In this document: positions 13,704 to 25,859 of the stretch, in pieces | Layout of the letters: every line of letters begins with the position of its first letter | Numbering within the stretch: the stretch's first letter is position 1 | From: Carnegiea gigantea | Taxonomy: Eukaryota; Streptophyta; Magnoliopsida; Caryophyllales; Cactaceae | NCBI GenBank assembly: GCA_029747015.1 | Contig: JAKOGI010001360.1 | Location: 82,501-146,500, forward strand | Reading direction: 5' to 3' | Length of the DNA stretch: 64,000 nucleotides | Translations under genes and position numbers: made by a program | Notes under the pieces: generated by a model | What the model was told of the DNA's origin: nothing | The model's database searches: none | The model's input: the letters and a program-made list of their open reading frames with translations, nothing else

Positions 13704-15425
13704 TGGTTAGTTTTAAAATCATTTTTACTTGCAAGTGCGCAAGATCAATTGTAGACTAGCAAGTCTAGGGTGTCCATCCCATAAGGAACAATAGTGATTT
13801 AAAATTTTAAATTTTCCAATTATAAGGGGTAATTCAAGTGCGGAGTTCAAATATCAATATGAATTAAAGAAATAATAGCAAATAAATGAGTTAAGAAAAT
13901 AGAGAGAAATCAAATTAGAGAAAGATCTAGGACCTTGGATTTCACCAATGACACAAACTATTGAATTACAAATTCAAATGGGGCTTCAATTAGTCTCTTA
14001 TTCAACCTAAGCTACAAGTACGAGGTCATAAGAATTAAAAAGATGAATCATAATTATGGAGTGATATTTATCTAGTAGTCAGTATGAATCATTCCTTTTA
14101 GAGATAACTCACCTAATTTCTAGCATAAATTATTCAATTTTAAACATTATAATTTTAAGCCCAATTGCATAACATTATATTAACCTACAAGGTCTAATAT
14201 TCACTTGAGATAACAAATTAAACTATTGCAATCAACATAAACAACAAATAGTATTAAGATGCATAAATAGGTTAATTTCAAATATAAACTCAAAATTATG
14301 CCATGTAAGAGACAAGAATAACACTGAAAGAAATTAGTAATGTCCATTCTAGTCGTAGAAGAGCAACTTAGCTGGCCATAGTTAGTGCAGACACCATTGA
14401 AGTTGGTCTAGTCATACCACTCAATATTGGTTTATTTCACTTCCTATGTCGAAACTTTAGTACTCAACTACACAAAATGGTATAATTTAGCACAAGATTT
14501 TCAATTTGACTCATAAATGAGATGAGAAGAGAAGAGAAAGATAGCCAACAAAGCTAATTTCCTCCTAAACCTCTCAACTCGAATGCCTTTTCTTACAAAA
14601 GACTCTCTCTAAAAATTAAAAGATGGAAGATGAAACAATGGAAGAATGCTTGGATGCTTGGATGAGTGGCTTCCTCTTTGCTCCAACCTCAACCCCTTGC
14701 TGTAGTGAAAATTCAACCCCTCTTGGTACCCAAAAATTAATGAAAAATTAATTTCAATTAACTCCTTATTGTTATATTGCATGAGACGAGGCTAGCCTTT
14801 AGCAAAAAATTAATCTTGATTAATTATGTTTGACTAGGTCTTGCTCACAAAAAGAGAAATTTGGTTGCTGGGGCTGTTGGACAAGAATTGGGTTGAATCG
14901 CAGAGCATAATAGGCCACGGCTTGGAGAACTAACAAGCCCACATGGAGGACAGAGTAGACTGTGGAGAGCAGCTGGCTAGATGGATGCTGGGTGAATGCG
15001 GGCCCGCGCTACTCCTAATATAAGCCCAAATGAAGAGAGTATAAGATTAAGAAGCGAAGGTACCTGAGAGCAGCTGGTTGGGCTACCAAATAGGCCCAAT
15101 CATGACGAGTAAGAAGGCGGAGAGTTGCTGGAGGACTAAGACAAAGAGTGGGGTGCTGGAGCTGGACTGGGCTGAGAGGCCGTACACAAAGAACAAAACG
15201 GGCCCATGTGGAGCTGGGTTGAACTTGGGCCCTCAAGCATTGGATTGTGATTTGAAGTTCTAATAAAATTGCTCAAATTATTCGACTCTGTTCGTGCATT
15301 TAATGCTTCTTTTTCATCTGAAAATCATATGAAATATGCATTACTTACTTATAAAAATATATTTGAAAGACTTAAAAATGGGTATATGTAAGAAAAATCT
15401 CATACAAAAATATGAGTTATTAGGG
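13704..15425 (-). repeat. Probable Ty3/gypsy (Athila/Tat-like) LTR, solo or truncated
   Basis: Read on the - strand, the stretch ends with GATCTTGCGCACTTGCAAGT followed by AAAA-rich sequence and CA. That is a typical 3' end of LTRs in this group, where 'gcacttgcaag' and a 'cgatccc/ggtgtccatccc' block occur near the end. The opposite end, near 15425, has a short unit with ACTCATATTTTTGTATGAG. The layout parallels the LTR at 56936-58325. No coding sequence adjoins either end, which suggests a solo LTR. Target duplications were not found. Confidence 0.45.
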
Positions 15426-15588
15426 GAAATGAATAGTCTTTATCTGTTGTATTAGGTGATCAAGTTTATTGGTTTCAAAACTTTGTAGTTGTATGAACCT
15501 TCTATGTGATCTATCTATTAAAAAAAGGTCCATATTTATGTACTGAAAACTGGGCACAAAAAGGTAGAGGTTAGATACGAGCGACTAT

Positions 15589-15609
15589 GGCTCTGTTCTT
15601 TTCGTGGGT
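15589..15609 (+). repeat. Left 21-bp terminal inverted repeat of the foldback element
   Basis: Exact reverse complement of 17461-17481. A related imperfect terminus in the same orientation (GGCCTGTTGTTTTCGTGAGT) occurs again at 15804, so the left end appears to carry two stacked termini separated by a 190-bp copy of right-arm sequence. Confidence 0.9.
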
Positions 15610-16079
15610 CAATCCACATTTACCAACCTCAACCCACTTCAACCTACTTCAACCTATTTCAACCTACTTCAACCCACCTGGAAAAAAAAATACCAACTTC
15701 AACCCACTTCAACCTACTTCAACCTACTTCAACCCACTTCAACCAATTTCAACCCACCCCTTCATAATTTTAATAATTTGTAAAGTATCATATGGGAGTT
15801 AGGGCCTGTTGTTTTCGTGAGTACATTGGGTGGGAAAAAGGGTGAAGTCGGTTGAAGTAGGTTGAGGTAGGTTGAGGTAGGCTGAAGTTGGTATTTTTTT
15901 TTTTTTGAGTTGGGTTGAAATAGGTTGAACTAGATTGAAGTGGGTTGATGCAGGTTGAAGTGCGTTGAAGTTGGTTTATTTTGTATGTGGTAGTTTGAAG
16001 TGGGCTAAAATAATGAGAATGTAACTAATGTGTGATAATTTATGAAGTTATCGAAATTTGTGAAATTTATGCTCATACT

Positions 16080-17215
16080 TTTATATTTTTTATATTTTAT
16101 TGTTTATTATTTATTTTGTATTTTGTATTTTTTTATTTTGTATTTTGTATTTTGTATTTTGTAATTTTTTATTTTTTATTTTATATTTTTATTTTGTATT
16201 TTTATTTTTATTTTTATTTTTATTTTTATTTGTATTTCTATTTTTATTTTTATTTGTTTTTTTATTTTTTACTTCTTATTTTTATTTTTATTTTTATTTT
16301 TATTTTTATTTTTATTTTTATTTTTATTTTTATTTTTATTTTTATTTTTTATTTTTTGTTTTTATTTTCTTATTTTTTATTTTTTATTTTTTAATTTCTT
16401 GGTTCTTATTTTTTATTTTTTTGTATTTTTTATGATGTTTGTTTTATTTTTTACTTTTTAATTCTTATTTTTTAATTTTAATTTTTATTTTTGAATGAAA
16501 ATTTAAAAATTAAAAATTAAAAACTAAAAAAAATAAAAAATTTAAAAAATAAAAAATAAAAAATAAGAACCAAGAACCAAGAAATTAAAAAAATTAAAAA
16601 ATAAAAATAAAAATTAAAAATAAAAATTAAAAATAAAAAAATTAGAAATAAAAAAAGATAAAATTTAAAAAAATAAAAATGAAAAATGAAAAATAAAAAA
16701 TGAAAAATAAAAAATAAAAATTAAAAATTAAAAAATACAAAAATACAAAATACAAAATACAAAATACAAAAATACAAAATAAAAAATAAAAAATGCAAAA
16801 TGAAAAATAAAAAATGAAAAATACAAAAGTAAAAAATAAAAAATAAACAATAAAAAATAAAAAATAAAAAAGAAAACATAAAATAATAAATAATAAATAA
16901 TAAAATATAAAATATGAAAAATAAAAAATAAAAAATAAAAAATAAAAAATAAAAAAATGACAAACGAAAAATAAAAAATGAAAAATGAAAAATACAAAAA
17001 TAAAAAAATAAAATATAAAATATAAAAAATGAAAAATAAAATATAAAAAATTAAAAATTAAAAATTAAAAATTAAAAATCAAAAATCAAAAATCAAAAAT
17101 CAAAAATCAAAAAATGAAAAAATGAAAAACGAAAAATTAAAAAATACAAAATAAAAATACAAAATACAAAATACAAAAATAAAAAATAAAAAATAAAAAA
17201 TAAGAAAGAATAAAC
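16080..17215. repeat. Low-complexity core: (TTTTTA)n then (AAAAAT)n, self-complementary
   Basis: 16080-16490 is built of TATTTT/TTTTGTA units. 16495-17215 is built of AAAATA/ACAAAA units. The two halves are mutually complementary, giving a giant hairpin potential. Open frames here (Phe/Tyr/Leu/Ile only) are artefacts. Confidence 0.9.
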
Positions 17216-17484
17216 AAAAATTTCACAAAATTTTGATAACTTCATAAATTATCACACATTAGTTACATTCTTATTATTTTAACCCACTTCAACCCACCAT
17301 ATGAAAAATATACCAACTTCAACCCATTTCAACCAACATGAACCCACTTCAACCTACTTCAACCTATTTCAACCCACCTCAAAAAAAAATACCAACTTCA
17401 ACCTACCTCAACCCACTTCAACCTACTTCAACCTACTTCACCCTTTTACCCACCCAATTTACCCACGAAAAGAACAGAGCCTAT

Positions 17485-18421
<937 letters not shown>

Positions 18422-18439
18422 CACTACAAAAAAAGTGAT
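18422..18439 (+). repeat. Left 18-bp TIR of the CACTA element
   Basis: CACTACAAAAAAAGTGAT matches the reverse complement of 29219-29236 at all 18 positions. CACTA termini define the superfamily, and the 3-bp TAT duplication beside it agrees. Confidence 0.97.
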
Positions 18440-18860
18440 TTTTACCAACATGGATAGTTCTGTTGCAATAAGTACATTTACTGTTGGTAAAACCTTATAC
18501 CAGCAGATATTGGTATGTTGCTAAACTGTTGGTAAAAAATGGTGATGGTATTAGTTTTACCAACAGATATCGCAATCTGTTGCGATTGCGCCTTAATACC
18601 AACAGAATGAATCCGTGGGTGAATGTCATCGCGTTACCAACAGAACATAATATGTTGGTGATGGAAAGTGTTACCATCAGATGCTTCTGTTGGTGCTAAA
18701 TCAACTGGCGGCATAAATTATTCACCAACGTACTGTATCTGTTGGTAATTCTTTCTTTTTCCCACCTTTTTAATCTTCTCCAACACGACGATCTGTTGGT
18801 ACTACTGTATGCCGCCAAAAAGAATTTCCATCAAGCTGCAATTTGTTGGTAATTATGTTC
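18440..18860. repeat. Left subterminal repeat region of the CACTA element
   Basis: About 15 copies of a 9-10 bp motif, CTGTTGGTA or its complement ACCAACAG, with variants such as ACCAGCAGAT and CTGTTGCG, lie in both orientations at roughly 20-50 bp spacing. In En/Spm such repeats are the binding sites of the TNPA protein. The TNPA-like gene in this element is the obvious candidate binder (inference). Confidence 0.9.
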
Positions 18861-19195
18861 TTTCATACACCTCATGATTCGAAACATCTATTGCCAATAG
18901 TCCATCCATTCAAGTGGGAACTATTTTTTTCAACGAATACATCTACACATAATCAAACCTGTAGGTACAATAGTTATCGACAATAGAAGAATCAACCAAA
19001 CAAAAGCACAATGTTATTTAAAAGTTTTCAAAAGTGCTATGCATTCACTAAAAGTTCATAAGAAATAAGTACATAACTCTAACAATTGCTTCCATTGAAA
19101 TTAAAGTCCAAACTATAAGTGCAAACTCAAAAACAGTACTTGGTTTACCTAAAAGATAAGTCAAGACAAAAGTTAACCACATAAGAGAACTCAAA

Positions 19196-22081
19196 CTATG
19201 ACTCATCATTTTGTTCTTGATCATCAACTTCTTCCCCATTTTCTTCTTCAAATGCATGACCTTTTTCATTGTCATCATCAATATCCTCATCTTCCTCAAA
19301 TGAAGAAAGAACATCCTCCGTTATTCCCTATTAAACAAGTACAAAAACATAAATCTTAAGAAGAGGTAATAGAGAATATTTATAATCATCTAATGACATT
19401 CTCCCTTAATAACATGACGTCAAATTTATCATAGAAAAGAGAACTAGAATGAGTTCATCATGGCATCCAGCTCGACGACAAAGAAGGAATGCCAAAAATA
19501 CAATGACAATGCTCCAGATCCAGAAAAATAAAGTTAGTTTTAGCATGTTAAAACTCTCCATGTTCATACCAAACCTACATTTGCACACAATAGCACGTAA
19601 TCACAAATGCGTTCCTAGAAAACTATATGAAGTGCAAGATTAAGGTCGTGACCTATGGTCGCAGAACTTTGTTCTAATACCATCTGTGAGACCCCCAACC
19701 CGTAGGGTTAGAAGTATCAATGATTTCTTATATTCCTACTTAAATTCTGTGGTGAAACGGACAGAGTTTCCCCTAAAAACTGACCATTTTCCAGACATAA
19801 AGCCTTACATTAATTCCCTGCACCGAGTCAAAGTATAAAAGAACATAGAAATAAGCTCAACGGCTACACGCCGGAGTCCACAACTCTACGGGCCACTCGC
19901 CCGGAGTATACCAAACATTAAACAATAAGCAAACAGGCACTATATATGTCTAGCTCATCAACAAATAATAAAATATCTAAGCATACCACATATAAGCTTT
20001 ATATATGGCCACTATGTCTAGCTTATCAACAAATAATAAAATATCTTATATAGGAATACCTGGTGCTTCAAAAGCACTTTCACCAAATTGGTGACATATC
20101 CAAGTTTATTCTCTAAACGTTCAATTTTCTCTTGACTTTCTTGTTGCTCTTGCTCGATTTTCCTTCTTTTAGCTCGTTCTTCCTCTAAAGCGCACCTTTT
20201 AGAAGTTGAACGAGGAACTTTGACCCCAATGCCAAAGGTCTTAGCATAACCATATTTGTCTTCTCCAATAACTTTTTTGAAAATTTCATCTCGAGTAGCA
20301 TGATCACATGAATCTTCTTCAACACGAGATAACTCATTTTCAATTTCTTCCTGTCATGTTACACATTAGTAAAAAGAAATAAGACGAATAAAAAAATTAA
20401 ATAAAATTAAACACTCATACCTTTGCACTAGCTGAAGCATCATCAAGTTTTGTAGCTTTTTTTGGTGCATGGGTCTTCAACCATATTATAAGCTTATCTG
20501 TCTTGTTGCCTTTTTCCTAAAATGTATATAAAATACTAAATGAGTTACCTAAAATCAAAGTGAGCTATAGTATAAATAGGATATACATAATACCTCTTCT
20601 TCAGCACGTACACGTGCGAAAGTCTTCGTCCCTCCATAGTGACACATTTTGTTATTGCCCCGATTTTCAATTCCTCTTTTAGTTCTAGCCTAAATGAATA
20701 ATTGACAAATCACATCACAACAGTTGCATTATTTCAAAATAATTACAACTATAAATGTTCTTAAAGTACATAATTACCTTTCCCTTGTCTGATTCCCAAA
20801 ACTGTGCTAAGTTGGCCCATGTTTGAAGTGGTATGTGTTCTGGTCTTTTGCTAATTGTTTCATCATGACTTCTACCATCAAATAGTGCCACCTTCAACTC
20901 ACATTTATAGCCTCTCCAACACGCATGTATTTTCTCCATTGCCCATTCATAAGGCTCATTTCCTTCGGGAAAGTGAAATGAACGCTGTACAACGAATACA
21001 AAGAAAAAGAACCAATCAAGACTTAAAATAGGCTTAAAAGTTTATATTTTTACTTTGAAATCCGCACACACATGGAGGGCTTGGTGTAAAAATCATCTTC
21101 AGTCGATGATTCACCTCCCATATCATGATTTGCTTCACTTTCTCCACGCTCCAATGAGTTTGAATTGACCTCTCCTATGATGTCACAAAAGCAAGTGAGT
21201 GTTATATATGATAATTATAGAAAATAAATGAAATATAATTACAAAAAATAGAAATTGCACTTAGACATAAAAGTAACATATGCACAATAAGTACATGACT
21301 TACTTCTAGGAACATCTCCATTGTCTCTAGGTTCTAAGCTCCTGTCACCATTGTCAACATGTGAATCAACATGCTTTACGAGCTCCACAGATTGACTACT
21401 AAAAACATTGTTGTTTTGGGTCTCCATTTGTCTTCTTTTCTCTAAACTTCCCGCCAAGTGTTTTTCCACTAAGAGTATAGGAAGAAATAAACATAATTAA
21501 AATTTACACTCCATCATTACTTCTATATAAACACTATTTCAGATCCTTTATAATTTAAGACTTATCAATACTATTAAGCGACATGGACCATCTAATAATA
21601 GCTATTTCCTCATCACTTTGATTAATTTTTATGCTTTTGTACTCTCCTAGTTAAAAGGAATATTAAGGTAGGAAAGAAAAGTGGGAAATTTTCTATAATT
21701 AAGAGTATGTGTGTTTTACTTTAATATTTAATAATACAAAAACTTGCATTCTATATTAAACAAAAAAAAAACTTACTTGTAGTAGTGTGTGGCAAAGAGG
21801 ATATTCCTTGTGAGAAGAGAGAACGTCGAACGGAAGTACCTCGAGACAAAGTAGGTGTTGAGGCTTCTTTTGACCTCGGACTGCGTCTTACTCCTTGACT
21901 TAATAGGTGATTTTTCCCAGACGTCAACATATGCTTCATTAATTTAGAACATAAGTAACTTAAATAAAAGGTCTTTATTACTTTGAGATAACTATAAAAC
22001 TATAATTAATTTAGAACCTACCGCAAGTTGATCTCTTGTAACCATCCTCTTCCTACCTGGCAATTTTCCTGTGGAAGACAT
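19196..22081 (-). CDS. TNPA-like CACTA DNA-binding protein (plant Transposase_24/Ptta type), 9 exons, open throughout
   Basis: Exons read on the - strand: 22081-22022, 21933-21777, 21468-21304, 21174-21068, 20984-20778, 20689-20594, 20516-20421, 20350-20060 and 19327-19196. All introns are GT-AG, all phases agree and no internal stop is met, giving about 436 residues. Exon 5 starts RSFHFPEGNEPYEWAMEKIH and has WRGYKCELK and PLQTWANLAQFW; exon 6 has NNKMCHYGGTKTFARV. Together these match the plant En/Spm Transposase_24 domain (about residues 164-260). Exon 8 ends in a charged coiled-coil-like stretch (EEERAKRRKIEQEQQESQEK), and exon 9 is very acidic and ends at TAG 19198-19196. In this family the protein binds subterminal repeats and assists cutting. 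The start is the ATG of MSSTGKLPGRKRM, about 140 bp below the transposase stop. Exon limits come from reading splice signals by eye; exon 4's donor is the least certain. Confidence 0.8.
19345..20058 (-). mobile_element. Ty3/gypsy LTR/primer-site remnant inside the last TNPA intron
   Basis: On the - strand, GGGTCTCACA at about 19694-19685 is followed by GATGGTATTAGAACAAAG, a decayed tRNA-iMet primer-binding site (TGGTATCAGAGC) just after an LTR end. The same arrangement stands at 63145-63170. To the right, 19686-19920 contains GC-richer LTR-like sequence (ACGCCGG, CACTCGCCCGGAG). This intron is about 730 bp while the other seven are about 70-310 bp, which supports an insertion. The outer limits are not defined. 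Confidence 0.5.
19944..20053. repeat. Imperfect direct duplication of about 40 bp
   Basis: GTCTAGCTCATCAACAAATA with the following AATAAAATATCT near 19947-19980 recurs with one change near 20015-20048, about 68 bp later. It lies at the edge of the inserted intron sequence. Confidence 0.8.
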
Positions 22082-22222
22082 AATCTAAAACAAAAAAATT
22101 TAGTACTACTATATCAGCATCACAAAGCCCATGAAGCAGTAGTTCTTAGAAATAACACAATAGATTGCTGAAAAAATAAGAAAGTCATTCTAAATACTAA
22201 AATATTTAAGTACATCTATAAA

Positions 22223-25200
22223 TTATTCAGAATTAAAATCATATAATGTTTCATCATCTTCATCACTTTCAGCACTACTATTATTTGAGTCTATCTCCAC
22301 ATCGTTGTTCCTTTCAATGGCATCAACAAAAGGCTCATTCAATGTAACTCCCACAATATCTTCTCTAACATCAACGAATTCTTCTGCATCGATCGAAGTC
22401 GAGTTGTCAACTTGTAAAACTTCCACTTCTGGTATGACATCATCTTCCAGGTCATAAAGATCTCTTGGCTTTGTAGCAATTACTACATGCCAGTTTTTCT
22501 CTTTGGACTCTGGCACATAAAAGACTTGTACTACTTGAGATGCTAACACAAAAGGTTCGCTTGTTTTCCAATGTGATTTAATGTTAACAAGAGTAAATCC
22601 AAACTCATCTTGCTTTACACCTCTAATTAGATGCACCCAATCACATCGAAATAAGATAACACTTCTTCCTTCAGGGTAGCTCAACTCAATGATTTCAGTC
22701 AGGATCCCATAATAAGCTATATCTCCTGCATCTGTGCATGAATTCACAAGAACACCAGAATTTTGCGTCTCACTTCTCTTATCAATCTTTTTAATACGCC
22801 ACCTGTACCCGTTACAAGTGATCTTAGTCATTGTCTTTATCCATTCACTTGGAAATGCACTTAGATATTTCAAATCATCAGCCATGGAACAATCAGCAGG
22901 ACGATGCCTATGAACCTGAGAATGTACAGATTTTGTTTGTTATGATACATAGACCATGAAAAGTTTGCATATATAAATATCATATGTATATTAAGATACT
23001 TACATTTTGTTCAAACCATTTTGGAAATGTTTTTTTATGAATCTCACCAATGCTTTCATTTGAAGTTTGACATTCAGTACTAACAATCTCATAATGCTCT
23101 CTGAAACCATAAGAACACATCTTAAATTTTAGAATGAATTTTAGGAATTTTATTATACCAAATCGAACAATAAGGTGTACTTACTTTGCATAACTTTGAA
23201 CTTCATCGCAGTTAAATAACACATAGGTATGTGCTTGGTCAATTAGTGAATGGTCAGGACGAATGTCTTTCTTTTTGGATAATGCTCGACATCTTAAGGA
23301 GAACACAGATAGTCCCTTGTAACCTTCATCACCATCATCGTTATTCCTGGAGGACCTATTCTCCTTAGTCTCCACACTAGGTAAATATCTTGCACAAAAT
23401 ATCAAACATTCATTTGCTATGAATCGTTCAGCAATTGACCCCTCTGGACGGCTTTTATTGCCAACAAACAATTTTAACGTCCTCAAGTCCCTACGAAAAT
23501 CACAATCACATGACATGGCTATTATATGTAGTTGTAAATATAAAACTGTGGATGTAAAAATTAAAAATTGAGTATATACCTTTCTATATGGTACATCCAA
23601 TGATAAATGACTGGGCCCGTAACCTTTGCTTTATATGGTAAATGGACAACTAAGTGTACCATTATGTCAAAGAAGGAAGGCAGAAAAATGCTTTCCAAAC
23701 GACAAAGGGCAACAATGATACGGTCCTGTAACCTCTCAAAATCTTGAGGTGTTGCAACTTTAGAGCAAAGCTCTTTAAAGAAGTTGCTTAACTCAATCAA
23801 TGCAATCGCCACATTTTTGTCTTTCATTTTCCTTGCAATAAGTGGCAGTAGTTGCTGCATTATAATATGATGGTCATGGCTTTTTAAACCATAAATTTTA
23901 CCATCAATAATGCGCCTTCTGATATTTGATGCATAACCATCAGGCACTTTCACAGAAGCAAGCAAACCAATAAATTCCTCTTTTTCTTTCTTGCTTAATG
24001 TGAAGCACGCTGGAGGAATGTATACTTTGCCTCTGTCTTCTACTGGATGGAGTTTATCCCGAATATTCAAGTCCTTTAGGTCAAGACGTGATTGCAACGT
24101 ATCCTTTGTCTTTCCTTCAATGCCTAGAAGTGTACCAAGTACACTCTCTGAGATATTTTTTTCTATATGCATAACATCCAAGTTGTGACGTACCAAAAGA
24201 TGATCCCAATAAGGGAGTCTGAAAAATATGCTCTTTTTACTCCAAGGCATCACTTCATCCCCTTTCTTTTATTTTTCTTTTTAGTCTCTGGATGTTTACC
24301 AAATATGACATCAAGTCCTTCCATTTGATTCAACAAATCAGTTTCAAATAGCAATTTAGGAGGAGGTCTCATTTCTGTTTCTCCATTAAAAGCCTTTTTA
24401 CTACGCCGAAATTTATGATCGCCTGGAAGAAAACGACGATGTCCCATATAACACATTTTTCTACTTTTCTTCAAATAAAGGGAGCATGTATCGACATTAC
24501 AATATGGACATGCATACTTCCCTTTGGTTTTCCAACCTGACAAATTCCCATATGCAGGGAAATCACTTGTAGTGCACATTAAAGCTGCTTGTAAATCAAA
24601 AGTCTCATCCTTTGAGGCATCATAAGTTTCTACACCTGGCTCCCAGAGTTCTATTAGCTCATCAATTAAAGGTTCTAAGAACACATCAATATCATTTCCT
24701 GGAGACTTCGGACCAGGTATAAGTAATGAAAGGAACATATAAGGTTGTTTCATGCACAACCATGGAGGCAAATTATAAGTCATCAATATAACAGGCCATA
24801 TACTATATTGAGTGCTCATATTGCCATATGGATTAAATCCGTCACTTGACAAGCAAAGCCTAACATTTCGCGGATCACTAGCAAATTTTGTATACCTATT
24901 ATCAAAATGCTTCCAAGCATAAGCATCAGCAGGATGTCTTAATCTTCCATCCTCTTTATGTCCCTCTGCATGCCATCTCATCAAAGGAGCTGTCTTAGAT
25001 GACATGTATAACCTTTTAAGCCTAGGTATTAGGGGAAAGTGACGTAAAATCTTTATTGGAACTGGATTGCCAAAAGCTAATTTCATTATCGTCCCATCAT
25101 CTGCGAGCTTATATCTAGAAGCATTACACTCAGGACACTTGGTGAGTTCAGCCTTATCCTTCCAGAAAAGGACGCAATCATTAGAACATGCATCTATCTT

Positions 25201-25842
25201 TTTGTAACCAAGATCGAATTGTTTAATGATGCTTTGCATTTGTTTAAAGGAACTCGGCAATACTGAATCTTTTGGAAGAGCCCTTTTGAAGAGTTTTATA
25301 AATGAATCAAATGCCCTGTCACTGACATTATACATGCATTTAAGATGATACATCTCAACAATAAATGAGAGTTTACTAAACTCTTCACACCCCGGATACA
25401 GGGGTTGGCCCGCATCTTCAATTAGTTTAAAAAACCTCTTTGTTTCTTCATTAGGGCCTGAGGAATCATTAATAGAATCATGACATCCAAAAGCATCCCC
25501 TATCATATCATGTATATCATGTTCGCTTGAACCATGACTCTCATTATTAAATTGATCATCTAGCATCTCATCATCGCCATCATTATCACTTAGAATTGGT
25601 TCCCCATGATAGACCTATACATGTTTACGGTAATTAGCATCCATCCCTTTCATAAGAAGGTGAACTCTTACAACTTCCCTTTCATGGTGGAATCGATTAA
25701 CACATGTTATACATGGGCATGAAATCTTATCATCAACAGCCGAAGTCGAAAATGCATGATCAAGAAATGCATTTAGATATTCCATATATTCGTTATCCAT
25801 TCGCCTCAACTTCACCCAACTCTTATCCTTAAACACATCCAT
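22223..25842 (-). pseudogene. TNP2-type CACTA transposase, nearly intact: one nonsense codon and one frameshift
   Basis: Exons on the - strand: 25842-23580, 23490-23185, 23100-23004 and 22915-22223 with GT-AG introns, about 1,115 codons. From the N-terminus: a transposase-associated domain (MDVFKDKSWVKLRRMDNEYM; CPCITC with later H residues), then the Tnp2 core (FASDPRNVRLCLSSDGFNPY, LPPWLCMKQPYMFLSLLIPG, GNDIDVFLEPLIDEL, CTTSDFPAYGNLSGW, CPYCN, MGHRRFLP, LPYWDHLLVRHNLDVMHIEK), DUF4218 (FFDIMVHLVVHLPYKA; RPEGSIAERFIANEC) and DUF4216 (YGILTEIIELSYPEG, FRCDWVH). It would cut and join the CACTA ends. Damage: TAG at 25617-25615, where relatives have Trp before HGE, and a one-base shift in a purine run near 24255-24290. 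ATG 25842 fits the family start. Confidence 0.93.
25615..25842 (-). pseudogene. N-terminal transposase-associated domain (start of the TNP2 exon 1)
   Basis: 75 codons from ATG carry the CPCITC zinc-binding-like motif followed by HH and VRVHLLMKGM, the typical plant transposase-associated domain. It ends at TAG 25617-25615. The same frame continues directly with VYHGEPILSDN, so the stop most likely arose from TGG. It is listed separately because it is the only separate open piece; it belongs to the transposase gene. Confidence 0.85.
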
Positions 25843-25859
25843 AATGGGAACTTCCTACA

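Larger units (their letters stand above)
15589..17481. mobile_element. Foldback/MITE-like element with perfect 21-bp TIRs and TAT duplication
   Basis: The first 21 bases (15589-15609, starting GGCTCTGTTCTTTTCGTGGG) are the exact reverse complement of the last 21 (17461-17481). Both ends are flanked by TAT (15586-15588 and 17482-17484), a 3-bp target duplication as in PIF/Harbinger-like elements. Inside, 15803-16070 and 17215-17460 form long inverted arms made of (TTGAAGTAGG)n / (CCTACTTCAA)n plus an ATAATTTATGAAGTTATC block. The centre is T-rich on the left and A-rich on the right, so almost the whole element can fold back. No protein is encoded. The superfamily is inferred from the terminus and the duplication length only. 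Confidence 0.8.

Noticed and set aside
13704..15425. Possible CACTA or MULE element because of repeated short motifs
   Set aside because: No inverted termini or CACTA end were found; the GCACTTGCAAG-type end fits an LTR better.
16032..16997. Open frames of 80-120 codons rich in Phe, Tyr, Leu and Ile on both strands, looking like membrane proteins
   Set aside because: They are artefacts of (TTTTTA)n and (AAAAAT)n low-complexity sequence in the foldback element.
23991..24188. Open frame on the + strand inside the transposase
   Set aside because: Antisense shadow of the TNP2 exon, which has clear domain content on the - strand.
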